Position numbers and translations under genes: made by a program | Notes under the pieces: model-generated | What the model saw: the letters and a program-made list of their open reading frames with translations, nothing else | Database searches by the model: none | What the model was told of the DNA's origin: nothing | In this document: piece by piece, positions 18,836 through 29,106 of the stretch | Numbering within the stretch: the stretch's first letter is position 1 | How the letters are laid out: each line of letters opens with the position of its first letter | Assembly (NCBI GenBank): GCA_029237695.1 | Contig: JAQRGA010000042.1 | Coordinates: 372,001-436,000 of the forward strand | From: Conchocele bisecta | Lineage: Eukaryota; Mollusca; Bivalvia; Lucinida; Thyasiridae | Reading direction: 5' to 3' | Length of the DNA stretch: 64,000 nt

Positions 18836-19381
18836 ATGTCCAAACCAAAGCTTGCAACAACTTCTTTAGCAGGATGTTTTGGCTGTCATATGTCTATTTT
18901 TGATATTGACGAAAGAATACTCGAGCTTGTAGAGATTATCGATTTTGATAAATCACCAATAGTTGATATTAAAGAGTTTACAGGTAGATGTGCAATCGGA
19001 TTAATTGAAGGGGGATGTTGTAATGAAGAGAATGTAAGAGTACTCAAAAATTTTCGTAAACATTGTGATATCCTAGTTATGTTCGGTGATTGTGCTATTA
19101 TGGGTGGACTTCCGGCCATGCGTAATAATATTCCTCTTCAGGAATGTTATGATGAGGCTTATATCAATGGTCCTACTGTATATAATCCGTCAGGTCAGAT
19201 TCCAAATGATCCTGAAATTCCGTTGATTTTAGATAAGGTTTATCCATGTAAAGAAATTGTTAAAATTGATTATTCTTTGCCAGGATGTCCGCCTTCTGCA
19301 GATTTAATTTGGCAGGCTTTAGTTGCTTTATTGAGTGATAAGCCTATTGAATTGCCATATGAAATGCTTAAGTATGACTGA
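18836..19381 (+). CDS. hoxY: Bidirectional [NiFe] hydrogenase small subunit
   Basis: 181 residues, a short cytosolic small subunit without a Tat signal. Proximal-cluster ligands are visible in GCFGCHMS (residues about 13-20), GDCAIMGG and the C-terminal SLPGCPPS. It accepts electrons from the NiFe site in HoxH and passes them to HoxU. AAAGGAGAT precedes the ATG; hoxH follows after 18 nt. Confidence 0.95.
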   Translation: MSKPKLATTSLAGCFGCHMSIFDIDERILELVEIIDFDKSPIVDIKEFTGRCAIGLIEGGCCNEENVRVLKNFRKHCDILVMFGDCAIMGGLPAMRNNIPLQECYDEAYINGPTVYNPSGQIPNDPEIPLILDKVYPCKEIVKIDYSLPGCPPSADLIWQALVALLSDKPIELPYEMLKYD

Positions 19382-19399
19382 TTTAGAGGTTTAAATATA

Positions 19400-20827
19400 A
19401 TGAGAAAAATAGTAATTGAGCCGATAACAAGAGTCGAAGGTCATGGAAAAGTGACCATTAAATTTGATGATAATAATAAAGTAAAACAGGCTAGACTTCA
19501 CATTGTTGAGTTCAGAGGATTTGAAAGATTTATTCTTGGGAGACCATACTGGGAAATTCCTGTAATGGTACAGCGTCTCTGCGGTATTTGTCCTGTAAGT
19601 CATCATCTTGCAGCAGCAAAAGCAATGGATAGAATTGTTGGTGGAGAAAATTTAACACCAACAGCTGAAAAAATGCGTAGATTAATGCATTATGGACAGT
19701 TCTTCCAATCACATGCATTACATTTCTTCCATTTATGCTCTCCGGATATTTTATTTGGATTTGATGCTGATCCTGCAATACGTAATGTTGTCGGAGTTAT
19801 TAAAAAATTCCCTGAATTAGCTACTCAGGGTGTAATGATGAGAAAGTTTGGTCAGGAAGTAATCCAGTTTACTGCTGGTAAAAAAATACATGGAACAGGA
19901 GCAATTCCCGGCGGTATTAATAAAAACCTTTCAATCGCAGAGAGAGATCATTTATTAAAAAATGTTGATCAAATGATAGCATGGAGTGAAAGTGTTGTTG
20001 GAATAGTAAAAGATTACACTCTTAAAAATCTTCCTGAATTGTCAAAATTTGGTTCATTTGATTCCAGTCATTTATCAATTGTGAGAAAAGACGGTGCATT
20101 AGATATTTATGATGGTGGATTAAGAGCTGTTGACACGAATGGTAAAAATATTTTTGACCATGTTGATAATCAGAGATATAATGAGTTTATTGCTGAAGAG
20201 GTAAGATCTTACTCTTATATGAAATTTCCATTTATGAAACTTTTTGGACCTGAAAAAGGCTGGTATAGAGTTGGTCCATTATCTAGAATTAATACATGTG
20301 ACTTTATTGATTCAGCATTGGCTGAAGCTGCCCGTAAAGATTTTATGAGCATTACTGACGGTAAACCAAATAATTATACAATGGCATACCATTGGGCAAG
20401 AATGATAGAAACTTTACATTGTGTAGAAAAAATCAAAGAATTATTACTTGATTCAGATTTACAGGGCACAGATCTTATTGTTAAAGGTGATAGAAGAGAA
20501 GATGGTGTCGGTATTATTGAAGCACCGCGCGGTACTCTATTTCATCATTATAAAGTTGATGAAAATGACTTAGTAACAATGTGTAATCTTATTGTTTCTA
20601 CTACTAGTAATAACGAACCCATGAATTTAGCTGTAAGAAGTGTAGCTGACAACTTTATTTCAGGTAAACCTGAAGTAACAGAAGGCTTGCTAAATAGAGT
20701 TGAAGCTGCTATTAGAGCTTATGATCCATGTCTATCATGTGCTACACATGCAATGGGAAAAATGCCACTGAGTATTGAATTACAGGACAGTAAAGGCAAT
20801 GTTATTGATAAGAAATCAAAGGCATAA
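19400..20827 (+). CDS. hoxH: Bidirectional [NiFe] hydrogenase large subunit
   Basis: 475 residues carrying the NiFe active site. The N-terminal L1 motif RLCGICPVSHH and C-terminal L2 motif DPCLSCATH (Cys444, Cys447, His450) supply the four Ni-binding cysteines. A 25-residue extension after His450 is the expected peptide removed by a maturation protease, which is encoded by the next gene. RVEGHGKVTI at the start is typical. Together with HoxFUY it couples H2 and NAD(P)H in the cytosol. Nickel could come from the permease at 24089. Confidence 0.96.
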   Translation: MRKIVIEPITRVEGHGKVTIKFDDNNKVKQARLHIVEFRGFERFILGRPYWEIPVMVQRLCGICPVSHHLAAAKAMDRIVGGENLTPTAEKMRRLMHYGQFFQSHALHFFHLCSPDILFGFDADPAIRNVVGVIKKFPELATQGVMMRKFGQEVIQFTAGKKIHGTGAIPGGINKNLSIAERDHLLKNVDQMIAWSESVVGIVKDYTLKNLPELSKFGSFDSSHLSIVRKDGALDIYDGGLRAVDTNGKNIFDHVDNQRYNEFIAEEVRSYSYMKFPFMKLFGPEKGWYRVGPLSRINTCDFIDSALAEAARKDFMSITDGKPNNYTMAYHWARMIETLHCVEKIKELLLDSDLQGTDLIVKGDRREDGVGIIEAPRGTLFHHYKVDENDLVTMCNLIVSTTSNNEPMNLAVRSVADNFISGKPEVTEGLLNRVEAAIRAYDPCLSCATHAMGKMPLSIELQDSKGNVIDKKSKA

Positions 20828-20831
20828 TTAA

Positions 20832-21299
20832 GTGACTAAAATATTAATAATTGGTTATGGTAATCCAGGGCGGTTAGATGACGGCTTGGGACCGGCTCTA
20901 GCTGAAGCAATTAATAATATGAATTATCCTAATGTAGAGATTGATTCAGATTATCAGCTAACAGTTGAGAATGCTGTTGATTTGACTAATCATGATATTG
21001 TTATTTTTGCAGATGCAGATGTTTCCGGGCCAGAACCATTTTATTTGAAAATAATACGATTAAGCAGGAGTGTAACTTTTTCCAGTCATAGTATAACAGC
21101 TGAAAACTTACTTGCTCTTGCTTATGAGTTATTTCAAAAAAATATTAAGGCTTATGCACTTGGAATAAGAGGATATGAATTCAATGAGTATGATGAAAGG
21201 TTGAGTGCTAAAGCACAAAGTAATCTTAAGGATGCAATTGAATTTATTAAAAAATCTATTGAAGAGGATTATTTCAGCGAAATTATGGCTGATTTTTAG
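20832..21299 (+). CDS. hoxW: Hydrogenase maturation protease
   Basis: 155-residue endopeptidase of the HyaD/HoxW type that trims the C-terminus of the nickel-loaded large subunit. N-terminal IIGYGNPGRLDDGLGP matches the family G-x-G-N-x4-D-D-G signature containing a nickel-sensing Asp. Start is GTG 20832, four nt after the hoxH stop. It ends the hox operon; no hypA-F genes are in the window, so the remaining maturation genes lie elsewhere. Confidence 0.9.
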   Translation: MTKILIIGYGNPGRLDDGLGPALAEAINNMNYPNVEIDSDYQLTVENAVDLTNHDIVIFADADVSGPEPFYLKIIRLSRSVTFSSHSITAENLLALAYELFQKNIKAYALGIRGYEFNEYDERLSAKAQSNLKDAIEFIKKSIEEDYFSEIMADF

Positions 21300-21527
21300 A
21301 TCTAATATTTTATTCATGCCGCCTTTCCCCCTCAATTTTTCTTTTAGCGTAAGAAAATTTCAAAAACTCCAGATATTGGGTAAATACTAAAAAAAATCAC
21401 AAAGAGTAAAAAAGACTGGATTTGTCGACGCAGTTCTCACGAAAGGGATGTCAAAGAGCTAAAATAATATTAAGATTAACAGGTTTTCTTTATGAAATTG
21501 AGTCAAATTATATGATTTCTGCATAAA

Positions 21528-22625
21528 TCATATGGCAGATTCATTATCTGTTTGCAAGAGATAGAATATTATAAATTTGAAGCATCTAATGTCGCAGGGC
21601 GGGTCTTTTGTGTGATGAAAAAATTCAAGTATAGCCATATGATCATTGTATAAATTCTGCTTAATATTTAATGCATTTATAGATATTTTATCTATAAATA
21701 GCATAATTTTTCCACACTTGGGACAGCGTAGAGGCTTTACTCCAGTTTCTTTTATTACTGATTCTCTCCATGTCTGTGCCGTTTGTTTGATAGGCTCTTT
21801 CTGTCCCGTAACACTCCTCGAAACTGCAAGTTTTTTAGCTCTGATTCTATTTGCAAATAGACCACAGTTTCTTATCACTCTCATATTCCTATCTGGAATA
21901 TGCTTTAAAAGTTCATTTATAAATTTTTGTGTCTCGTATGTCAGTGTCTATTTTTTATCTAAAGCTTTATCATGATATTCAAAAGTGATAATATTATCAT
22001 TTTCTACTAGAATTCTATATTCTGCTATTACAGATTTTCTTGTGTATCTGGCCACATATTTAATTTTTAGGACAGCGTTTTTTAACGATTTTCCAAAACC
22101 TACAAACCATTTTTTTTTGTGAAACTGAGTAAGCTATGAGAGTTAAAAATCTGTATCTATACATGGGTTTTATTACGAGGTGAGGAATGGTTTTTTCATG
22201 TACCCATCTGAGCTCATTATTAGAAAGCCCCCCAATGTTATAATAGTATGCACATTAGGAGTCCAGTTTATAGCTGAGCCAAAAGTATGCCTCACCATGA
22301 TTATAGCGGGAGTAAAACCATGCTTGGGAGAATATTCTAATGGAGACATTCTTACCGCTGTAAATACTATTTTAGTCACAACTTTGATGTTTGCCTTGAA
22401 CCAGCTGCGAAACTCATAAGGAATGGTGAAATATAAATGCTTATATTCTATATCTAAAATTTCATTAAGAATCTCATTGCTCCATCTGTCAGCATATGCC
22501 CTGTCACAGGAACTGCAAAAGCGAGACTTGCAGGTATAGTGGATATCGGCGGTAGATATTCCAGTCAACACACTCGTAAGTACTTTTTCCAAAATGAGTG
22601 CCGCAGCGGAGCATTTGATTTACAT
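21528..22625 (-). pseudogene. IS91-family transposase, broken by stops and frameshifts
   Basis: Minus-strand pieces in order match a Y2 rolling-circle transposase. They begin near 22618 with LRCGTHFGKSTYEC and, after a frameshift, give YTCKSRFCSSCDRAYADRW. Next come the TIPYEFRSWF block, VRHTFGSAINWTPNVHTII, an R-Y-T-R-K-S-V-I-A-E block, an in-frame TAG near 21950, IPDRNMRVIRNCGLFANR and finally the C-terminal zinc-binding LRCPKCGKIM. At least one stop and two frameshifts are present, and the N-terminus is missing. Dead copy inserted just after the hox operon. Confidence 0.85.
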
Positions 22626-23540
22626 TTCATCTTACTCCCCAGCTTAAATCCCGTGCATTATTGATATGATATTTGATTCATGCATCGTTATTTCATTTTT
22701 TTTTGATTGAAATATTACCACTAGTTATTTTCATTTTTCTTGCCTCATACAAAATTAAACAAAGGATAAGAAAAAATAAAATGATTCTCTGCATTAATCA
22801 ATATGTGAAATAAAAACTGCAGACCTACCTATAAAATATTTATTAGGAAAAGTGGATATACTATGTTAAGATGGTGAGAAAAAATTCTTGGAAACGCTTA
22901 GAGTAACCTGTTATTTGAAGTAAGGAAGCTCGGCGACGCAGTCGCCTATTTTAAAGCTTGAGTTAATGTGAATTTTAAAATGATAGTATAAGTTTGAGAT
23001 AATTATTTATGAATGAAATTAATATAAAAAAATTTTAAATATCATAAAAATCCTGAATGAAATTCTCTTATTTTAATATTACAAAATATTTAAGATTAAT
23101 TTTGATACTTTGGTCAATTTTCTAGGTATTATTGAGCATGGCAGTGAGTGGTTCAGCAGTTACAGTACTGTAGCTAGTGAAGGTAGAAAATATTTGATTT
23201 ATCAAGTAAAATAAATAAAACTGGTCTTGTAGAAGTGGTAATTGAAATGAAATTTAGTGATATTGTTTTTCAAATAGGTGGAGCATTCCATATAGATAAG
23301 GCAGAAGGCATATACTTGGTATCTTGAAGGAAATATTCACGTGAAATAAAATCTGAAATAGGTGATTATGTATTACAGAGATTCCAAAGGGCTTATGTAT
23401 TTTAATAGACTCTCTGAAGTTATTATGATAGGAGTTTATGCGGATTGGATAAACTGCTCTAAACCCTGCACTTAGCCAGCTGAAATAGTTTTTTAAAAAA
23501 TATTTTACTATATTGTCCCTGATAAATAATTATATAGATC
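22626..23540. other. Degraded gap downstream of the IS91 remnant
   Basis: No intact frame. A GC-rich 6-bp hairpin GGCGAC-gca-GTCGCC sits at 22932-22946 and may be an old element end. Scraps around 23100-23400 (for example GGAFHIDKAEGIYL) look like eroded coding sequence that I cannot assign. Confidence 0.4.
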
Positions 23541-23756
23541 TCAATTCAAAATGCAGACTTTAACTTTTAAATTTTTTTTGATTTTTTTTAATACTCTTCC
23601 ATGCATTAATAAAAAAATTCTAATTTTTTCTCTAAAATCTTTTACAGATTTAGAGAAAATATTACTACGTATATATTTATGTGCTATTTTCCATAACGCC
23701 CTAATTGAATTAAAATTTGGGGTATAACTAGGTAATAAATGTATCTTACATTGCAA
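23541..23756 (-). mobile_element. IS630-type transposase C-terminal remnant
   Basis: A 71-residue frame beginning with HLLPSYTPNFNSIRALW matches the end of the DDE domain of IS630/Tc1 transposases (family form L-P-x-Y-S-P-x-L-N-P-I-E-x-L-W), with the catalytic-region Glu replaced by Ala. There is no N-terminal part nearby. Confidence 0.65.
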
Positions 23757-24088
23757 GTTCTTCTTTTAATTGATTATATATACATTTTCTTAAATTCTTA
23801 CTGATTAAATTTATGAACTTTTTCCAGTTTTTTTCTTTATGGTGACGAATTATTAATTTATTTTCTAATTGTTCTGATAAAAATTACTAATAATTGATAT
23901 TAAATCAAAATTTAAATATATATAAAATATTTAATCGATTAGATTATTTGTATTGGGTATAATTAATTAAAAATAATGGCTGGTGGATTTTATATTATCA
24001 ATGGTTCATATTATAATTATTACTAAAATAAAATACGTAATAATTTTAATATGTGTAATGTAATTTCTAATATTGCTTGGAGTTTTAA

Positions 24089-25111
24089 ATGAATTCAAAA
24101 AGTAAAATTATATTAATGGTTTCTCTACTGATAATATTTAATATATTTATTTGGATTGTTGCTTATGGCTATTTCTATAACTATTCTAAATTTTTAGCTC
24201 TTTGCCTACTTGCATATGGATTTGGTTTGAGACACGCAATTGATGCAGATCATATTGCTGCGATTGATAGTGTTACTAGAAAATTTATACAGGAAAAAAG
24301 GAAACCTGTTACTATCGGATTCTTTTTTTCATTGGGACACTCTTCGGTAGTGGTTATAATGTCTTTTTTTGTTGCATTGAGTACAATATATATGAAAGAT
24401 AATATTGCCCAATTTCAAGAAATTGGAGGTTCTATAGGGGGTATAGTTTCAGCTTCTTTTCTTCTAATACTGGCTATCGTTAACTTAGTTATTTTTATTG
24501 ATATTTATAAATCTTTTTTAAAACTAAGAAGATATAAGAATCATGATTTTGAGAGCCATGATTATGGTGATATAATTGCACAAAAAGGGGTTATTGGTAA
24601 AATTCTTAAGCCTATGTTCAAGCTTGTATCAAAATCATGGCATATGTATATAGTTGGTTTTTTGTTTGGGCTTGGATTTGATACTGCAACAGAAATTGCT
24701 TTACTAGGCATATCTGCAACTCAGGCAGCAGCAGGACTTTCAATCTGGACTATAATGATATTTCCTTTATTATTTATGTCAGGCATGTGCTTAATTGATA
24801 CATTGGATGGTATTTTAATGTTTGGAGTTTATGAATGGGCATTTATCGAACCAATGAAAAAACTATTTTATAATATGACAATTACATTAGTTTCATTTTT
24901 TATAGCTTTCTTTATAGGTGGATTAGGGGTAATAGGAATTTTGGTAGATAAACTCAAACTGCAGTCTCCATTTTGGAGGTATGTAAGTTCTCTAAATGAT
25001 AATCTTGTTCATCTAGGTTATTATATAATAGCTATATTTATTATTAGCTGGTTGGTATCCAGCCTAATTTATAAATTTTTTAATACAGGAATAACAAGGA
25101 ATAAAATATAA
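24089..25111 (+). CDS. NiCoT-family nickel/cobalt permease
   Basis: 340-residue membrane protein with about eight hydrophobic segments. The NiCoT signature RHAIDADHIAAID (helix II) and the second motif SLGHSSVVV are intact, as is LGFDTATEI, another conserved NiCoT block. Imports Ni(II) and/or Co(II). Its position 2.8 kb downstream of the hydrogenase operon fits a role in loading HoxH, but metal preference cannot be read from sequence alone. ATG 24089 follows TTGGAG. Intact although flanked by pseudogenes on both sides. Confidence 0.92.
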   Translation: MNSKSKIILMVSLLIIFNIFIWIVAYGYFYNYSKFLALCLLAYGFGLRHAIDADHIAAIDSVTRKFIQEKRKPVTIGFFFSLGHSSVVVIMSFFVALSTIYMKDNIAQFQEIGGSIGGIVSASFLLILAIVNLVIFIDIYKSFLKLRRYKNHDFESHDYGDIIAQKGVIGKILKPMFKLVSKSWHMYIVGFLFGLGFDTATEIALLGISATQAAAGLSIWTIMIFPLLFMSGMCLIDTLDGILMFGVYEWAFIEPMKKLFYNMTITLVSFFIAFFIGGLGVIGILVDKLKLQSPFWRYVSSLNDNLVHLGYYIIAIFIISWLVSSLIYKFFNTGITRNKI

Positions 25112-25216
25112 TATTTTCTATAGTATATTACGTGCTCAATCATTAAAGCACACATATATGGTAGTACTATTATTTGAAAATTTTAATAAAAATATATTTG
25201 AAGCTGAGGCGTAAAG

Positions 25217-25812
25217 ATGAAAATTAAATATACTATTCCACACAAAATAATTGAGCGTCTGCCTATATACAGAAGAAAATTGGAAGCATTAAAAGCTAAT
25301 AGATTAATTCATCTATATTCTCACTAACTTGTTGAACTTGCGAATAATACTTCTCCACAGGCTAGAAGAGATTTAATGATAAGTGGAAATTCTAAAAATG
25401 GCTATAATATTCAGAAGTTAATAAAAAATATTAGTGATATTCTAGAAATAAAAGATGGTCAAAAAATAGCTTTAGTAGGAGTTGTTAATTTAGAAAAATC
25501 TATTTTATTTAATTCAAATTAGAAACATTCCAGCCTTTTAATAATTGCTGTATTTTATACTGATAAAGAAGTGATAGGTAAAATTTTTTCTAATTGTAGG
25601 CGTTTTCATATAGGTAATTTAAAATATAAAATTGATAAACTTAGTATTGAGATGGGTACTATGGTCACACCTTGACAGCATACATAGCAAATTGCTGATT
25701 TGATGGTTAAATATGGAACTAAAGATGTATTGAACTTTGCCCACTTGCATTATTAAATATTTCTAATAATGTCTATTTAGATTTATTTTTAAATAAAACT
25801 GTTCTTTTATGA
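25217..25812 (+). pseudogene. rex: Redox-sensing repressor Rex, multiply disrupted
   Basis: In one dominant frame the plus strand gives KIIERLPIYRRKLEAL, ELANNTSPQARRDLM (winged-helix part), IALVGVVNLEKSI (eroded NADH-binding GxGNxG) and YGTKDVLNFAH near the end. Each block aligns in order with the DNA-binding and Rossmann parts of Rex. At least four in-frame stops interrupt it and the glycine-rich NAD loop has decayed. Rex normally represses fermentation and hydrogenase genes at low NADH/NAD+. Its loss next to a nickel permease and near hox suggests those genes are no longer under redox control, unless another rex exists. Confidence 0.75.
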
Positions 25813-25832
25813 AATATAATAAATATTCAATT

Positions 25833-26822
25833 TTATTTCTTTAATATTTTTTGAATGTAATCTTTAAGTATTATCTCAGCTGATTCAAAGTTATCTTCAG
25901 GAATAAAACAGCCCGCTGCGAGTTTATGGCCACCACCTGACAATGATTTGGCTATTTCATTTACAGGGTAATCTGCATTATTAGATCGCATTGAAACACG
26001 GAATCCATTGTTATGCCGTACAAGAGTTGCTGCTATTATCAAACCGTCAATAGTTCTATAATAATCTATTAAACCTTCAGTATCTTTATCTGTTATATTA
26101 TGTTTTTTGAGAAGTTCTTTAGTTAAATAAAGATAAGCAAATTTATTATCAAAAGCTATTTTCAAGTGATTCAAAATAATATCAGCTTCAAGTGTTATCA
26201 TTTTTAATGATTTAGTAAAATAGATAGATTTAATTGTAGGGATATAATCAGCACCTAAATCTATTAAATCAGCAGTTTTTTTTAAAGTTACAGCAGTAGA
26301 GTTATCAAACCTAAGTCCACCTGTATCAAGTAATATTCCCATGAGTAGGCAGTTAGCTATTTTTTTATTAATCTGCCATGCAGTGCCTTGGACTGTAAAT
26401 ATGTCAAGAAGTATTTCAGATGTTGCACATGCGTCAGAATTGATATAGTTAGTATTTGAATACTTTGTATTGTCCTGATGATGATCTATAGAAATTGTAT
26501 TGTGCTCAGCGTAACCATCTTTATTAAAAATAGCAAGCCTTTCAAAATTGCCACAATCCAAACTGATGATATTAGAATGAACAGAAGTAGGTAAACTTTC
26601 TTTAAAATAAGTATTTTGGTTAATTAAAAATCGATACTTAATAGGCAGTGTTTCTGAAAAATAGATATCAGCTTTTTTTCCAAGAATCAATAGTGCTTCC
26701 TGCAAGGCAAAAACTGAGCCTATAGCGTCTCCATCAGGTCTTTCATGTGCTACAATTAGAAAGTTATCCAGTGTGAGTAGGTATTCAGATAAGTGAGCTA
26801 GAATTTTATTAGTTATTTTCAT
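25833..26822 (-). CDS. nrnA: Bifunctional oligoribonuclease / pAp phosphatase (DHH family)
   Basis: Degrades nano-RNAs and 3'-phosphoadenosine-5'-phosphate. DHH-DHHA1 architecture: IVAHERPDGDAIGS (motif I), LDCGN, IDHHQDN (the DHH motif), DTGGLRFDNS, and the C-terminal GGGHKLAAGC. 329 residues from ATG 26822; an in-frame ATG at 26834 is possible. Its start overlaps the end of rbfA, so it is the last gene of nusA-infB-rbfA-nrnA. Confidence 0.92.
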   Translation of the reverse strand: MKITNKILAHLSEYLLTLDNFLIVAHERPDGDAIGSVFALQEALLILGKKADIYFSETLPIKYRFLINQNTYFKESLPTSVHSNIISLDCGNFERLAIFNKDGYAEHNTISIDHHQDNTKYSNTNYINSDACATSEILLDIFTVQGTAWQINKKIANCLLMGILLDTGGLRFDNSTAVTLKKTADLIDLGADYIPTIKSIYFTKSLKMITLEADIILNHLKIAFDNKFAYLYLTKELLKKHNITDKDTEGLIDYYRTIDGLIIAATLVRHNNGFRVSMRSNNADYPVNEIAKSLSGGGHKLAAGCFIPEDNFESAEIILKDYIQKILKK

Positions 26823-27162
26823 TATCCATTTCATTTATTATTGCAAAAACTTTGTCGCCTGCTTCAATCTTTCTATCAAGTTTAAACTCCAAAACAGGTG
26901 TATATTTAAGGTGTACATTTTTAGCAATAATGCTTTGAATATAGCATCTTTTTTTTCTAAGGCTGTTTATTGCATCATATTTTGCTTCTTGCTCACCTAA
27001 TACACTTATAGATACTTTCGCCTTTTTTAGATCAGGAGTAGTGTCTACTTCAGTGACTGAAATTAATCTACCTGATTTACGTTCGATTTTCTGTTGTATA
27101 ATATTGGCTATTTCGCTTCTAATTAATTCATTGACGCGAACCATTCTTCCTGTTGATTTCAT
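26809..27162 (-). CDS. rbfA: Ribosome-binding factor A
   Basis: 117-residue KH-fold factor for 30S maturation. Typical opening R-M-x-R-V-N-E-L-I-R-S-E-I and central ISVTEVDTTPDLKKAKVSISV are visible. It is 22 nt downstream of infB and overlaps nrnA, consistent with one transcript. No strong Shine-Dalgarno; translation is probably coupled. Confidence 0.93.
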   Translation of the reverse strand: MKSTGRMVRVNELIRSEIANIIQQKIERKSGRLISVTEVDTTPDLKKAKVSISVLGEQEAKYDAINSLRKKRCYIQSIIAKNVHLKYTPVLEFKLDRKIEAGDKVFAIINEMDNENN

Positions 27163-27184
27163 CTTTTAGACTCAGTACCGTTAT

Positions 27185-29032
27185 TTATAATGTTGCTTTT
27201 TCTAAGACTATATCATAGACTTCAATTAGGTCACCTTCCTGAAAATCCAAGAAATTATCAAGTCTAATTCCGCATTCCTGACCTGCTTTTACTTCTTTGA
27301 CATCATCCTGAAATCTTCTTAGAGAAGTAATTATACCATTGAAAATAAGGTCTTTATTTCTATAAACTCTAGTTTTGCCACCAACTTTAACCGTACCTTC
27401 CTCTGCAACACATCCACAGATTTTAGGTCCTTTATTTGTGCTGAATATTTTTAATATTTTGGCTTTGGCTAGATGTCTTTCTCTTGCTTCAGGTGCAAGT
27501 CTGCCGACAAGAGCATCTTTGATATCAGCTATTACCTCATAGATAATACTGTATAGGCGTATTTCAACACCTTCTTTTTTGGCCATATCATTAACACCAG
27601 TATTTACTTTCACATGAAATCCAACAACAATTGCTTTTGATGTAGAGGCAAGAAGTATATCACTTTCAGAAATTCCACCAACAGCATTATGGACAATATT
27701 TACTTTAATTTTATCTGATAGTATTTTTTCAAGGGAGTCTTTAATTGCTTCTCCTGTACCTTGAACATCAGTTTTAATAATAAGATTTAAATCGTTTCTT
27801 TTAGCTTTATTGATAGAAGAAAATAGATCTTCCAGACTGGTTACACTTACTTTAGTTAAATTTTCTGTTCTAGATACTTCACTTCTCTGTTTGGCTATTT
27901 CTGCAGCTTCTTTTTCTGTTTTGCATACAGTAAATATTGATCCTGCTGAAGGTACACCTGATAAACCTACAATTTTTACAGGCATACTTGGACCGATATT
28001 TTTAACTCTTTTATTAGTAGAGTCTAAAAGTGCTTTTATGCGACCGTAATAATTATCACACAAAATAAAATCGCCAACTTTTAGTATTCCATTTTTAACT
28101 ATAGCATTAGCTGTCGAGCCCATTCCAAGTTTTACCTCAGCTTCTAAAATTACACCTTCAGATACTCTTTTTGGATTAGCCTTTAATTCTAATAATTCAT
28201 TTTCTAATAGAATACGATCTAATAAATTATCTAACCCTTTACCTGTCATAGCAGAAACCTGAACAGTTCCTACTTCACCGCCCCAATCTTCACTCATAAG
28301 ATTATTCTGCTGCATGTGGAGTAGAACTTTACCCGGATCTGCAGATGGGAGATCTATTTTATTGATTGCTACGATGATAGGTACGTTTGCAGCTCTTGCA
28401 TGCTTTAATGCTTCAACTGTCTGGGGCATGAATCCGTCATCAGCAGCTACAACAAGAACAACTATATCAGTTACGTTTGCACCTCTTGATCTCATCTCTG
28501 TAAAAGCTTCATGACCAGGGGTGTCAATAAAAACAATAGTCTTTCCTTTGAAGTCTACAACAGAAGCTCCTGTATGCTGTGTAATTCCGCCAGCTTCACC
28601 TTTTACAATGCTGGTTTTTCTTATGGCATCCTGAATAGAAGTTTTACCATGATCAACATGTCCCATAAATGTCACAACAGGAGGACGTTCAACCAAATCT
28701 TTAGGGTTATCTATAATCTCTGTTTTTTTAATTTCTTCTTTTATGCCTGAAGTTTTTTTCTTCGATTTTTTAATAAGAAGTTTATAGCCCAACTTACCAG
28801 ATATTTTCTCTGCTGTTTTTAAATCAATCGTTTGATTAATTGAAGCTAAAATATTCAGCTGCATTAAACTCATTATTATTTCAGTAGGTTTTTTACCTAA
28901 TAGTTCTGCAAAAGTTTTTACTACTATTGGCTCTTCTATATATAATTCCTTGTCAGTCTTAGAAGCTAATTCTACTGATTTTATCGGTTTTATATTCTTT
29001 TTCTTTTTTTTCTTATTTCTCTGTATGACCAT
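27185..29032 (-). CDS. infB: Translation initiation factor IF-2
   Basis: GTPase delivering initiator tRNA to the 30S subunit, 615 residues from ATG 29032 (an in-frame TTG lies directly upstream). The G domain has GHVDHGKTS, DTPGHEAF and NKIDLP. Domains II and C1/C2 follow to the end. The N-terminal region is very short: a lysine run, one IF-2N-like segment, then the G domain, without the long charged linker of many IF-2s. Second gene of the nusA operon. Confidence 0.96.
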   Translation of the reverse strand: MVIQRNKKKKKKNIKPIKSVELASKTDKELYIEEPIVVKTFAELLGKKPTEIIMSLMQLNILASINQTIDLKTAEKISGKLGYKLLIKKSKKKTSGIKEEIKKTEIIDNPKDLVERPPVVTFMGHVDHGKTSIQDAIRKTSIVKGEAGGITQHTGASVVDFKGKTIVFIDTPGHEAFTEMRSRGANVTDIVVLVVAADDGFMPQTVEALKHARAANVPIIVAINKIDLPSADPGKVLLHMQQNNLMSEDWGGEVGTVQVSAMTGKGLDNLLDRILLENELLELKANPKRVSEGVILEAEVKLGMGSTANAIVKNGILKVGDFILCDNYYGRIKALLDSTNKRVKNIGPSMPVKIVGLSGVPSAGSIFTVCKTEKEAAEIAKQRSEVSRTENLTKVSVTSLEDLFSSINKAKRNDLNLIIKTDVQGTGEAIKDSLEKILSDKIKVNIVHNAVGGISESDILLASTSKAIVVGFHVKVNTGVNDMAKKEGVEIRLYSIIYEVIADIKDALVGRLAPEARERHLAKAKILKIFSTNKGPKICGCVAEEGTVKVGGKTRVYRNKDLIFNGIITSLRRFQDDVKEVKAGQECGIRLDNFLDFQEGDLIEVYDIVLEKATL

Positions 29033-29106
29033 CAAATTATATCCTAAACTTTTTAATTATTTTTATAAAAGCACTAAGCTGATTATGGTTAATACTAGCT
29101 AAAAGA

